A stretch of 64,000 nt of DNA, from positions 5,374,501 to 5,438,500 of the forward strand of contig NZ_CP108514.1 of assembly GCF_035989305.1 (NCBI RefSeq), written 5' to 3'. Both the position numbers and the translations under genes were made by a program. Origin of the DNA: Streptomyces sp. NBC_01233. Its GTDB lineage: Bacteria; Actinomycetota; Actinomycetes; Streptomycetales; Streptomycetaceae. Under the pieces are notes generated by a model. The model worked only from the letters and a program-made list of their open reading frames with translations. It had not been told where the DNA came from and made no database searches. How positions within the stretch are numbered: the stretch's first letter is position 1; every line of letters starts with the position of its first letter. This document shows positions 33,468 to 42,047 of the stretch, piece after piece.

Positions 33468-33847
33468 CGGCGGGCCGAACGGGGCCGGCGAGCCGAGCAA
33501 GCCGGCCACCCCGAGCCGCCCGGCCCCCGCGCCGGCCCGAGCGGCCCGGCCCCCGTGCGGCGCCCGCCCGGCGCCCGCCCGGGGTCTGTCCGGCGTCCGC
33601 CCCGGCGCGGGTCTCCGGCGCGGGGCGCGCGTCCGGGGCGCCCGCCCGGGGGCGCCCGGCGGCCGTCCGGCCTCCGCCAGGGGTCGTTCGTCCGGCGCCC
33701 GTGCGGGGTCCATGCCGGCGCCCGCCCGGGGTCGTGACGGGGGTTCGCCGGGCGCCCGCGGCGGACCACGGCTGCGTCCGTCGGGCGGGTGGGCGGGAGG
33801 CGGTCTAGGGTGGCGGAGGGTCCGGGGGATCATCCGAGGAGGGTGCT
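33468..33847. other. 380-bp gene-free, extremely GC-rich spacer with degenerate repeats
   Basis: No credible gene. The stretch consists of degenerate units around GCGCCCGCCCGGGGTC and CCGGCG; open frames here encode only Arg/Pro/Gly/Ala low-complexity strings. It lies between the acyl-CoA ligase and a secreted hydrolase. Any promoter for the latter must be near its 3' end; I could not recognise one. Confidence 0.7.
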
Positions 33848-35401
33848 GTGCACCGTTCCCCCGCCCCTGCCGTCGTGGCCGCCTGCGCCCTGCTCCTCGC
33901 CTCGCTGGTGGCCGCCCCGGCCCCCGGGCCGGAGCCTGCGCCCCCGTCCGTCGGCGACCTCCACGGCCGGCGCATCCGGTGGGGCGAGTGCCCCGAGCAG
34001 CCCGTCCCCGCCCGGATGCGGTGCGGGACCGTGGACGTACCGCTCGACCACGCCGCCCCGGCCAAGGGCACGGTCGCGGTGGCCCTGGCCCGGATCCCCG
34101 CCACCGACCGCGCGCGGCGCCTCGGCTCGCTCCTGCTGAACCTCGGCGGCCCCGGCAGCCCCGGCATCGCGGGCCTGGCCGCCGGCCACGCCGGGATCCT
34201 CGCCCGCCTCGGCGAGCGCTACGACCTCATCGCCTTCGACCCCCGCGGGGTCGGCCACAGCGAGCCCGTCTCCTGCGGCGGCTCCCAGCAGACCGGCGAG
34301 GGGGCCGCCGCCGACACCGCGGGGCTGCTGGCCGCCCTGCGCGCCGTGGCCGGGCGCTGCGCACTCGCCTCCGGCCCGGTCCTCCCGTACATGGGCACCG
34401 TCAACGTCTCCCGCGACATGGACGTGGTGCGCCGGGCCCTCGGGGACGAGAAGCTCAACTTCCTCGGCTTCTCCTACGGGTCCCGGCTCGGGGCCGTGTA
34501 CGCCGCACAGTTCCCCCGGAGCACCGGCCGGATGGTCCTCGACGGCGTCGGCACCCTCACCCGACCGCTGGCCGCGCGGGCGCTCGTGGCGGCGCGCGCC
34601 CAGCAGCAGGCCCTCGACGGCTTCCTCGCCTGGTGCGCCACCCAGCGGGACTGCGTGCACGGGACGGACCCCCGCACCGCCGAGGAGAAGGTCGCCGCCC
34701 TGGTGGCGCGGCTCGACGCGCAGCCGCTGCTCCGCCCCGACGGCTCGTACGGGACCGGGCAGGACGCCGTGGCCGCGATCGCCGCCGCCGTGGACGCGCG
34801 GAGCCGGTGGCCCGCGCTCGCCCGGGCGCTGTCCAGGGCCGAGCGGGACGGGGCCCCGGCCGCCCTGCTGCAGCTCGGCGGCCCGACGGACCCGACGGGC
34901 CCGACGGCCCCTCGCGACGAGGCCGGGCCGGACGCCGCCGCAGCCCCGGTGCCCGCCGACAACGGCGCGGCCGCCCGGGTCGCCGTGAACTGCGCCGATG
35001 ACCCCGACCGGTCGGGCGACCGGGCCACCGAGGCCGGCGTCGAGCAGGAACTGGCGGACCTGGAGGGCGAGTTCCGGAGCGCCTCGGAGATCTTCGGGCC
35101 GCTGCAGCTGACGGCCGTGCTCTCCTGCCACGGGCGGCCCGCCGGCACCGACTTCATCCGGCGGATCCACCACCCGGGCGCCCCGCGGATGCTTTTGGTC
35201 GCCGCCCGCGGCGACCCGGCGGCCCCGTACGCGTGGACGCGGGAGACCGCCGAGCGGCTGGGCTCGGCGGTGCTCGTGGACCACGGGGGCGACGGGCACA
35301 CCGGCTACCCGGCCTCGCACTGCGTACGGGAGCACGTGGACCGCTTCCTGATCGACGGGCGGCTGCCGACCGGGACGCGGTCCTGCCCCGCCGAGGAGTG
35401 A
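33848..35401 (+). CDS. Secreted alpha/beta hydrolase (tripeptidyl aminopeptidase-like, S33)
   Basis: 517 residues from GTG 33848 with GAGGAGGG upstream. A signal peptide (ALLLASLVAAPAPGPEP) is followed by an alpha/beta hydrolase fold: oxyanion loop LLLNLGGPGSPGI, nucleophile GFSYGSRLG (Ser209), RTLDGVG-like VLDGVGTL, C-terminal lid, and the catalytic His region DGHTGYPASHC. This matches Streptomyces SlpD/SlpE and Tap secreted peptidases, which cut N-terminal tripeptides. An Asp/Pro/Thr-rich insertion (DPTGPTAP) lies near 345-355. Confidence 0.9.
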   Translation: MHRSPAPAVVAACALLLASLVAAPAPGPEPAPPSVGDLHGRRIRWGECPEQPVPARMRCGTVDVPLDHAAPAKGTVAVALARIPATDRARRLGSLLLNLGGPGSPGIAGLAAGHAGILARLGERYDLIAFDPRGVGHSEPVSCGGSQQTGEGAAADTAGLLAALRAVAGRCALASGPVLPYMGTVNVSRDMDVVRRALGDEKLNFLGFSYGSRLGAVYAAQFPRSTGRMVLDGVGTLTRPLAARALVAARAQQQALDGFLAWCATQRDCVHGTDPRTAEEKVAALVARLDAQPLLRPDGSYGTGQDAVAAIAAAVDARSRWPALARALSRAERDGAPAALLQLGGPTDPTGPTAPRDEAGPDAAAAPVPADNGAAARVAVNCADDPDRSGDRATEAGVEQELADLEGEFRSASEIFGPLQLTAVLSCHGRPAGTDFIRRIHHPGAPRMLLVAARGDPAAPYAWTRETAERLGSAVLVDHGGDGHTGYPASHCVREHVDRFLIDGRLPTGTRSCPAEE

Positions 35402-35424
35402 TCCCCCCGACGGGGCACGCCGGA

Positions 35425-36308
35425 TCAGCAGTTGGCGTGCGTGGAGCGGCCCGCGAAGCGGTCCGCCAGCCAGTTCCCGGCCGCCGGGGAGTGCGTGATC
35501 ACGCCGCTGACGTGCTCACCGACCCAGACCGTGTCGAGTTCGAGGTTCGCGCCCCGCGCCCCGCGCGCACCAGTCGGAGCGCAGCCGGCGGCCCACCCCG
35601 TACGGGATCAGCTCGTCGGCGAGCGCGTGGTACTGGTACACCGGCGCGGCCGGGGCGGTCCGCCCGAGCCTGCTCTGGTCCAGCCGGGCCCGCCAGTCCG
35701 GCTGGGCGAGCGGGTCGCGCGTGGTCAGGTCGGAGATCCGCTTGAACGAGCCGGCGATCGAATCGATCGCCACGCAGTTCTCCTTCATGCCCTCGACCAG
35801 CAGCCGGCCCGCCGGGTTGAGTTAGGAGTCCAGCTCGGGGAAGGCCGCGTCCTGTCCGGCTGCCGCCATGAAGATGAGTCCGGAGCCGTGGGAACCGTTG
35901 TTGAAGTCGGCCACCTCCAGCAGGTCGCCGGGGACCCCGCCGGTCGCCGTGCCCTTCACCTGGAGCTCCGGGGCGTACGAGCCCTGCAGCTCGGCGGCCC
36001 GGCTGCTGGCCTGGCCGCCCTGGAAGTAGCCCATGATGCCGACCGGGCCGGTCGCCGACAGGCCCGTCCCGGGCAGCCGCTGGGCCGCGCGCGCCGCGTC
36101 AGGCGGCGCGCGCCCCGCGGCTGCCCTGCGGCGTCCGCTCGGCGGACTCGGGCCCGCTGCGGGCGGGCCTCATGGGGATGAGGGTGCCGGTGGAGGGGAT
36201 GAGGGGGGAGGAGGTGAGGGGGGCGGCGCCGATGGCGCTGGGGGCCACACGTATGGCTCCCACGGCAATGGCAGCCCTGAGGAGAGCGAGGCGGTGGATG
36301 CTGGTCAT
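35425..36308 (-). pseudogene. Secretory lipase gene with four kinds of damage
   Basis: From ATG 36308 a signal peptide (MTSIHRLALLRAAIAVGAIR) is followed by a jump to the middle of a LIP-type secretory lipase (LPGTGLSATGPVGIMGYFQGG). The nucleophile motif GxSxG reads GYFQG, so Ser is replaced by Phe. A TAA at 35824-35822 interrupts the frame after PELDS. A tandem 7-bp duplication (CGCCCCG, 35550-35563) shifts the frame; beyond it the true end ELDTVWVGEHVSGVITHSP to STHANC with TGA at 35425 is intact. The N-terminal third is deleted. It is not functional. Confidence 0.88.
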
Positions 36309-36537
36309 GGGTTCTCCTTCGCGCTGTGGGGAGCGGGGCCCGGTCGGCCGGGATGCGGAGGCCCGAGCCCGGTGCCTCCATTGGGCCCCGGTGGCAGTGA
36401 CCCCGTCACGCCACTCGATCTCGTGGCTTGACAGCGGGCCGGGGACACGGCGAAGGGCCCCCACGACCTGCCTTCCCGACGTTTGCTAACGTCAATATCG
36501 ATCAGTTCTTGACGACATGCTCGGGGGAGGAGTCATC

Positions 36538-36978
36538 GTGAACGCTGGGCCTGATATGGCGAGTTCGGCAGGGGCGGGCGGTCCCGCGGCAGATCTCACG
36601 GTGGACGGCGGCAAACTCAAAACGCTTGCCGCCGATCTCGACACGATGCAGGAAGTACTGAAGAAGCAGCTCCTGCGGATGGACGAGATCGTCGACCGCA
36701 TCGAAGCGCGATGGCGCGGGCCGGCCTCGGAGGTGTACCGGGCCAGGCACCGTGCGGCGGCGGAGGACGCCGTGCACATCAGGGAGACCATGAAGCTGCT
36801 GGCCAAGGCTGTGCGCCTCAGCAAGGACGGATTCACCGCGCAGGAGCTCGAAACGCTGGACGCGTTCCGGCGCGTCCAGTCCTCCGCGGACGTTCAGGCG
36901 GAGACCGACGCCCTGTCCACGCCGAACACGGCGCCTGCGCCGCCGCCCGCGCCGCGCAGCCGCATCGCCGACCTGTGA
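36538..36978 (+). CDS. WXG100-family protein, first gene of toxin locus
   Basis: 146 residues from GTG 36538 with GGGGAGGAG six bases upstream; an earlier in-frame ATG at 36517 lacks such a site. The helix-turn-helix hairpin has the turn WRG at 59-61 (IEARWRGPASEVY). A Pro-rich tail follows residue 125. WXG100 proteins are exported by ESX/type VII systems and act as partners for large effectors. It starts the operon encoding the RNase A-like toxin. Confidence 0.85.
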   Translation: MNAGPDMASSAGAGGPAADLTVDGGKLKTLAADLDTMQEVLKKQLLRMDEIVDRIEARWRGPASEVYRARHRAAAEDAVHIRETMKLLAKAVRLSKDGFTAQELETLDAFRRVQSSADVQAETDALSTPNTAPAPPPAPRSRIADL

Positions 36979-37000
36979 CCGGATCGAACGAGGGGGATTC

Positions 37001-37306
37001 ATGCCGTCCGGCGACGACCACATAACAGCGGACTTCGCGACGCTCCAGGGCATGGCCGGGGATCTCGAGGAGATCCTCAAGACGCTCAACGAGCAGCTGG
37101 AACTGCTCTACGGGCGCGTCGAGAAGGTCGTCCTGACCTGGGACGGCGAGGCCCGCCGGACCTTCGTCGACCAGCTCGACAAATGGGACCGGTCCGCACA
37201 GGACCTGGAGGCCACCCAGGCCTGGCTGCACGACATCGTCGTGAACGGCCACGTCACCTACGCCGCCGCGCACCGGGCCGTGCTGCGTGGCTGGGGGGCC
37301 GCCTGA
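37001..37306 (+). CDS. WXG100-family protein, second gene of toxin locus
   Basis: 101 residues, near the classical WXG100 length. FATLQGMAGDLEEILKTLNEQLE forms helix 1, VVLTWDGEARRTFV holds the WDG turn (47-49) and LDKWDRSAQDLEATQAWL forms helix 2. The stop overlaps the first base of the toxin start (TGATG), so it is coupled. The usual export partner of an ESX effector. Confidence 0.92.
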   Translation: MPSGDDHITADFATLQGMAGDLEEILKTLNEQLELLYGRVEKVVLTWDGEARRTFVDQLDKWDRSAQDLEATQAWLHDIVVNGHVTYAAAHRAVLRGWGAA

Positions 37307-39012
37307 TGGCCGGACCGCCCCCGCCCTCCCCGGCCGCGAACGGTGGATTCGACGTCCAGCCGGTGCACGTCCACCATGCGGCCGACCTGGTGAAGGAAGC
37401 CCAGTTCGCGCACGCCGAGCGGGCGTTCGTCCTGGTGGACGTCCTGAACAAGTACAACCAGTCCGCCGGCACCGGCCGGGGCGCCGACGCGTTCGCGGAC
37501 GCCTACCAGGAAGTGACCGCGAAGTTCCTCGAGGCGTGGGGCCGCAGCGTGGTCAGCGCCGGCGGAGCCGCCGTCGGCCTGAACCACACCGCCAACAGCT
37601 ACGTCCTGGCGGACTGGGAGGCGAGCGGCCGCAAGGGCGCGCAGCCGGCCCGGCAGCCGGAGCCGGTGGTCATCAACAAGCCTCCGCGCTACGGACCCGT
37701 CAACCCCGTCAAATGGACGGGCACCGGCGAGGACGTCGACTCGTGGTGGATCTCCGGCGTCATCGGTGAGTTCCCCGACTTCCTCGCGGACGTCATCCGG
37801 CCCGCCATCGAGGACGGCCTCCGCCTCGGCAAGGTCCACGAGATCACCCCGGGCATCAGGGACGACGAGGTCCGGGACATGGCCAAGGCGTGGAAGAAGC
37901 TCGGTTCCGAGGCCGTGAAGGCCTCGGACGAATTCAACACCGCCATCGCCGGGATCACCGACCCGAAGGACAAGGGCGAGTGGCAAGCCGCCATGCGGAC
38001 CTTCGGCCAGACGATCTGGGGCACCACGGCGTGGGGCCGGCAGATGGACGCGCAGGGGAACCGGAGCCAGACGGGCCGCCAGTGGCGGACCACCAAGGAC
38101 CAGCCGCCGTCCGGGCGGCGCCCCATCGTCGACGTCCTGAAGGAGACGGCGGAGAAGGTCGCCGAGATCCTGGAACACGTGTCCGACATCGGCGAGAAGA
38201 CCAGGAAGTTCACCAGCCAAGCCGGCATCAACGCGGCCAAGGCCACGGCCTCGGAGCTCACCGACCTGAGTTTCACGAATCTGACCAAGCTGGCGGTCGG
38301 CGGGGTCGTCGGCCGGATCGTGCTGTCCTTCCGGTCCCACATGGACAAGTCGGGGTGTGACGCGGTCGTCGAGACCTACCACAAGGAGTTCACCGAGGCG
38401 GCGGTCAAGCTCAAGGCCCTCGTCCACGAGCTTGACTTCTCGATCACGAGCGCCCCGACCTACCAGGCGGAGATCGCCCGCGCCCACAGCTTCGGCGGCC
38501 GCGCGCTCAACGAGTTCAAGAAGGAACACCGCTGGCAGCTCGCCGGGGAGAGCCAGATCCCGTACATGTACTCGCTGGACCTGGCGACGAACGAGGGGCT
38601 GAACGGCGCCCACACCATCGACAAGCACGTCGGCAAGACGGACGAACAGCTCCACCAGCGGATCAAGGACGAGCAGCGCGCGAACGGCAAGTACGACATC
38701 CTCACCTCCTCGTCCTTCCGGGATCTGGAGTCGGCGCAGAAATACACTCAGTACAACGTCCGACAGAACACTTCGGTGATCCAGGACTGGCTCAAGAACC
38801 CACCGCCCGCGAAGGACCTGCACATCGACGTCCCCTCGGTCCCGCTTGAGGGCCCGCTCAACGGGTCTGCCTCGACCGGTCGGACCGTCGTGGCGGACAA
38901 GGACACCGGCACGATCGCGCCCGCCCGGGACACCCTCGGCGTGACCTCGCATCTCAAGTACGACGCGAACCTGAACCCGCCGTTCGTCGTCTACACCTCG
39001 GCGCCCTCGTAG
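37306..39012 (+). CDS. Polymorphic toxin with RNase A-like C-terminal domain
   Basis: 568 residues. Residues 1-130 form a WXG100/LXG-like helical N-terminus; 130-420 is a helical middle region; about 430-568 resembles the CdiA-CT RNase A-like toxin domain: GAHTIDKHVGKTDEQLHQRI with His436 and His441, TSSSFRDLESAQKY, an INxxW-like VIQDWLKNPP and the C-terminal FVVYTSAPS strand. Such domains cut RNA in competitors after delivery; export here is probably type VII with the two WXG100 proteins upstream. The frame is intact. A probable immunity gene follows. A catalytic Lys and third His were not verified. Confidence 0.83.
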   Translation: MAGPPPPSPAANGGFDVQPVHVHHAADLVKEAQFAHAERAFVLVDVLNKYNQSAGTGRGADAFADAYQEVTAKFLEAWGRSVVSAGGAAVGLNHTANSYVLADWEASGRKGAQPARQPEPVVINKPPRYGPVNPVKWTGTGEDVDSWWISGVIGEFPDFLADVIRPAIEDGLRLGKVHEITPGIRDDEVRDMAKAWKKLGSEAVKASDEFNTAIAGITDPKDKGEWQAAMRTFGQTIWGTTAWGRQMDAQGNRSQTGRQWRTTKDQPPSGRRPIVDVLKETAEKVAEILEHVSDIGEKTRKFTSQAGINAAKATASELTDLSFTNLTKLAVGGVVGRIVLSFRSHMDKSGCDAVVETYHKEFTEAAVKLKALVHELDFSITSAPTYQAEIARAHSFGGRALNEFKKEHRWQLAGESQIPYMYSLDLATNEGLNGAHTIDKHVGKTDEQLHQRIKDEQRANGKYDILTSSSFRDLESAQKYTQYNVRQNTSVIQDWLKNPPPAKDLHIDVPSVPLEGPLNGSASTGRTVVADKDTGTIAPARDTLGVTSHLKYDANLNPPFVVYTSAPS

Positions 39013-39020
39013 GGGAACGG

Positions 39021-39116
39021 ATGATGGAACCCCTGACCTCGGAATCCCGGGCGGACGCACTCGGCCCGTACGGGTCGAGAGCCGGCCTGCGAAGCCATCT
39101 GACGACAGGAAGCTGA
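39021..39116 (+). CDS. Possible 31-residue coupled small ORF
   Basis: A short frame MMEPLTSESRADALGPYGSR followed by AGLRSHLTTGS starts after GGGGAACGG and ends by TGATG overlap with the immunity gene's start. Its position suggests translational coupling between toxin and immunity. It may be a remnant or a chance ORF. Confidence 0.35.
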   Translation: MMEPLTSESRADALGPYGSRAGLRSHLTTGS

Positions 39117-39697
39117 TGCGGCAAGATCTGAATGCGGAAGCATGGGCCGACGCGCTCAAGCTGTACACGTGGGTCAGCACGTTCGTCGGCGTCGCTCCGC
39201 GCGAGCACGACGAGTGGTGGCTCGATGTGGGGGCGGTCATGCGCCTGGAGACCCGGGACCCGCGGGGCTGGGAATCCATCGACCCCTACGAGGGCGAGGA
39301 CGAGCGCCTGGAGGATCCGCTGTTCCCGTGGCTGGAGACGCCCTCCACACCCGCGGATGCGGAACGTTACCGGGGGCGGGTGGACGAAATCCCCAGGTCC
39401 TCGGTGCGGTCACTGATCGTCCTGCTCGGAGCCGGAACGAGCCGCACGGACGTCTCCAGGTCACCGGGGTGGGAGGAACACAGGCCGCAGACGGAACGCC
39501 GGGCCGAAGCGATCCTGTCGCGCTTCCCCGACGGCACCCGCTTCTACACCAACCTCGGCTGGAAGAGCGACCACCCGGACTTCTGCGAACAGCCCTTCCG
39601 GACCCACGACCCCTTCAGCCGGTACGACTGGGACGCCGGACTGATCGCCGTGAACGACGACGAAGTCGCCGTGCTCTGGAACTTCCTGTCCACCTGA
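39116..39697 (+). CDS. Putative immunity protein for the RNase A-like toxin
   Basis: 193 residues, acidic, no signal or membrane segment (WVSTFVGVAPREHDEWWLDVG; NLGWKSDHPDFCEQPF; DDDEVAVLWNFL-like end, written NDDEVAVLWNFLST). I do not recognise the family. Placement directly after the toxin and before a second toxin/immunity pair is the standard position for immunity genes; the role is inferred from this. Confidence 0.6.
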   Translation: MRQDLNAEAWADALKLYTWVSTFVGVAPREHDEWWLDVGAVMRLETRDPRGWESIDPYEGEDERLEDPLFPWLETPSTPADAERYRGRVDEIPRSSVRSLIVLLGAGTSRTDVSRSPGWEEHRPQTERRAEAILSRFPDGTRFYTNLGWKSDHPDFCEQPFRTHDPFSRYDWDAGLIAVNDDEVAVLWNFLST

Positions 39698-39723
39698 CCA
39701 GACCGCCGAACCGGGAAGACCAC

Positions 39724-40023
39724 GTGCTCACCAGATCCGCCACATACCCCGACCGGGAAACCGCCCAGTGGGCCGCCCAGCAGGTCGTCACCCGCAACGA
39801 GCAGGCCATCCACCGCTGGCTCGCCCAGGGCACCCGCCCCCGGCTCACCATCGAGGCCGCATGGCCCTCGCGCGAGGAGCCGGTCGGCCGCGTCCTGATC
39901 CAGGCCATGGCGCTCGCCGGACGCGGGGCCGTGGACGTGCGGGCCGCGCGGGTGGTGCTGCGGCGCGAGCCGACGAGCCCGCTCGGCTTCGTCGTGCACG
40001 GCAACTTCCCGATCTACCTGTAG
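39724..40023 (+). CDS. Detached RNase A-like toxin C-terminal module
   Basis: 99 residues from GTG 39724. The sequence matches the second half of CdiA-CT RNase A-like toxins: SATYPDRETAQWAAQQVVTR, NEQAIHRWLAQG, PVGRVLIQAMALAGRG, ARVVLRREPTSP and GFVVHGNFPIYL. The HTIxxHVGK segment that begins the domain and the delivery part are missing. It sits before a CdiI-like immunity gene, as orphan toxin/immunity modules do downstream of CDI and other polymorphic toxins. It is likely a recombination reservoir or remnant; whether translated is unknown. Confidence 0.7.
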   Translation: MLTRSATYPDRETAQWAAQQVVTRNEQAIHRWLAQGTRPRLTIEAAWPSREEPVGRVLIQAMALAGRGAVDVRAARVVLRREPTSPLGFVVHGNFPIYL

Positions 40024-40035
40024 AGGCACAGGCCC

Positions 40036-40746
40036 ATGTCCATGAAGCCCCTGGAGTTCGACCGCCACTACGGCGAACTCGACCAGGTGATCAGCGCGTA
40101 CGCCGGCCTCGCCGCCGACGACACCCCCGACCGGCCGGGCCAGGCCCTCACCGCCTACCTGCGCCACACCTGGCACACCCGCCCCTGGGCCCTGTCGGTC
40201 GCCGAGCAGCAGCTCCGCACCTACGCCCGCAACCCGCCCGGCCGGCTGCGGCTGCGGCTCGGAGAGTTCTACCCGGTCCCGGACATCGGGCTGCCCGAGG
40301 CCGAGATCCAGCAGTGGCTGCTGGTGCTCGCCGACCACATCAAGCAGAGCATCGAGGAAGGCCGGGTCCCGCCCCCGGCGGCGCTGCCCGAGACGCACTG
40401 GGAGTGGCACGCCCGCTACCCGGAACTCGGCCAGTTCCTCGGCGGCTGGTTCTCGCAGGACATGCCCGCGGAATTCGAGGACCACGAAGCCGCCGTCGAC
40501 GACTACGCCGGCTCGGCCGACCCGACCCTCGTGGCACGCCTCGTCGGCGAGGTGCGCGAACTGCTCGCCCTCGGCCTGGAGGAGGTCGACTACGCGGTCG
40601 GCATCGCCGAGCTGGGCATGGAGGTCGACCTGCCGGTCCCCTACGCGCCGAGCGCCTGGCTGGCCGTCGTGGCCCAACAGCTGGCCCGGTTCCGCCCCGA
40701 GTACGGCGCCCCGGCCGGGCAGCCGGATCCGGAAGAGACGGCTTAG
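40036..40746 (+). CDS. CdiI-like contact-dependent inhibition immunity protein
   Basis: 236 residues. It begins KPLEFDRHYGELDQVISAYAG (the CdiI N-terminal pattern) and has LTAYLRHTWHTRPWALSVAEQ, THWEWHARYPELGQFLGGWF, SQDMPAEFEDHEAAVDDYA and LGMEVDLPVPY. These occur in immunity proteins paired with RNase A-like toxins in actinobacteria. It lies 12 bp after the detached toxin module. It probably neutralises that module's parent toxin and perhaps the intact toxin upstream. Confidence 0.82.
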   Translation: MSMKPLEFDRHYGELDQVISAYAGLAADDTPDRPGQALTAYLRHTWHTRPWALSVAEQQLRTYARNPPGRLRLRLGEFYPVPDIGLPEAEIQQWLLVLADHIKQSIEEGRVPPPAALPETHWEWHARYPELGQFLGGWFSQDMPAEFEDHEAAVDDYAGSADPTLVARLVGEVRELLALGLEEVDYAVGIAELGMEVDLPVPYAPSAWLAVVAQQLARFRPEYGAPAGQPDPEETA

Positions 40747-40884
40747 CCGCCCGACGCGATCCTGTAGCCCCCCGGGGTCGTGCCCGTCCAGCGGCGGAAG
40801 GCCCGGCGGAAGGCCGTGTCCTCCGAGAAGCCCAGCCGGGCCGCCAGCTCCGCGATCGGCTCCCCGCTCTCCGCCAGCCCCGCG
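40743..40884 (-). pseudogene. AraC-family regulator fragment (last HTH)
   Basis: Reading on the minus strand from 40884: IAGLAESGEPIAELAARLGF, SEDTAFRRAFRRWTGTTPGG, YRIASGG and TAA. This is the second HTH of an AraC regulator. The rest is lost; it is joined head to head with a fragment of an acyl-CoA ligase. It overlaps the CdiI gene stop. Confidence 0.75.
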
Positions 40885-41256
40885 ATCGTCTACACCTCGG
40901 GCACGACGGGCCTGCCGAAGGGCTGCCGCCTCACCCACGGGAACCTGGGCGCCGTCCAGGACGCCACCCTCCCCCTGATCACCCTCGACGCGGACGAGAT
41001 CACGGCCTGGGCGGCGCGCGAGGGCCTCGACCCGGGCCCGACCCCGTCCACGCACCCGGCGGTCCACGCCCTCATCGAAGCGGCGGTGGCCGAAGCCAAC
41101 GCCACGCTCTTCCGCCCGGCCCGCATCCGCGCCTTCCACGTCCTCCCGGAGGACTTCACGACGGCCGCGGGCACCCCGACCCCGACCCTGAAACTCCGCC
41201 GCGCGGCAGTGGCGGAGCGGTACGCGGAGGTGATCGCGGGGTTGTACGGGGAGTGA
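40885..41256 (+). pseudogene. Internally deleted acyl-CoA synthetase
   Basis: The plus-strand frame begins mid-gene with IVYTSGTTGLPKGCRLTHGN, the adenylate P-loop, then passes directly to LPLITLDADEITAWAAREGL and the C-terminal FHVLPEDFTTAAGTPTPTLKLRR with ERYAEVIAGLYGE, stop. The whole middle (about 250 residues in the intact paralogue at 31566) is absent. It starts at the junction with the AraC fragment and has no start codon of its own. Confidence 0.82.
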
Positions 41257-41339
41257 GGGCGGGGCGAGGGGGAACCGGCACGGGGAGGGGCGGCGTCCAC
41301 CTGTGCGCAAGATCGACAGCGGATCCGAAGGAGTTCGGC

Positions 41340-41963
41340 ATGACCGGCACGGCCACACGGTACCTCTATCTCGTCCGGCACGGCGAGGCATTGCCGGACG
41401 AGAGCGGGCTGACGGAAGACGGGCGACGGCAGGCCACGCTGCTCGGCCGCCGCCTCCAAGGGATTCCGCTCGCCGCTGTCCATCACGGCCCGCTGCCCCG
41501 GGCCGAGCAGACCGCACGCTTGATCGGCGACCAGCTGAAGAACGTTCCCCTGCACTGCTCGGAAGCCGCCGGCGACTACGTTCCCCACATGCCGCAGCGG
41601 GAGGAACTCCCGGCAGAGTCGGCAGACTTCTACCTCCGCTTCCTCGAAGGCGCCTCCGCCGAGGAGCGGGAGCACGGACCCGTGCTGGTCCGGCAGGCGA
41701 TGGACCTGTTCACCGGTCCGGTGGACGGCGACGAGGACCGGCACGAACTGGTCGTCACGCACAACTTCCTGGTCGCCTGGCTCGTCCGGGACGCCATGTA
41801 CGCACCGAAGTGGCGCTGGCTCGGCCTCAACCACGCCAACGCCGCGCTGACGGTCATCCGGTACGCACCCGGCCGGCCCGCCTCCGTCCTCGTCTCCAAC
41901 GACATGCGCCACCTGCCCGCCGAACTGCGCTGGACGGGCTTCCCGCCCGAGTTGCACATCTGA
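41340..41963 (+). CDS. Histidine phosphatase family protein
   Basis: 207 residues from ATG 41340 with AAGGAG upstream. LVRHGEALPDE carries the RHG motif (R13, H14, G15), GPLPRAEQTARLIGDQL is the conserved arginine region and LVVTHNFLVAWLVRDA holds the second His. A different branch from the one at 1673. Substrate unknown. It stands alone between pseudogenes, possibly carried with the accessory segment. Confidence 0.88.
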   Translation: MTGTATRYLYLVRHGEALPDESGLTEDGRRQATLLGRRLQGIPLAAVHHGPLPRAEQTARLIGDQLKNVPLHCSEAAGDYVPHMPQREELPAESADFYLRFLEGASAEEREHGPVLVRQAMDLFTGPVDGDEDRHELVVTHNFLVAWLVRDAMYAPKWRWLGLNHANAALTVIRYAPGRPASVLVSNDMRHLPAELRWTGFPPELHI

Positions 41964-42047
41964 GTCCACCCGCCGCACCCCCACCTCCCACCCCGCGTTA
42001 CGCCCCGCCCCGGGCGGGTATCTGCCTCCGCGGGAGAGGGGAGGGGC

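Noticed and set aside
33556..33737. Small Arg/Pro-rich frame in the GC-rich spacer
   Set aside because: Low-complexity product from degenerate repeats; no ribosome site or relative.
31524..33833. A 769-codon minus-strand frame over the acyl-CoA ligase
   Set aside because: Shadow of the ligase; no motifs, biased composition.
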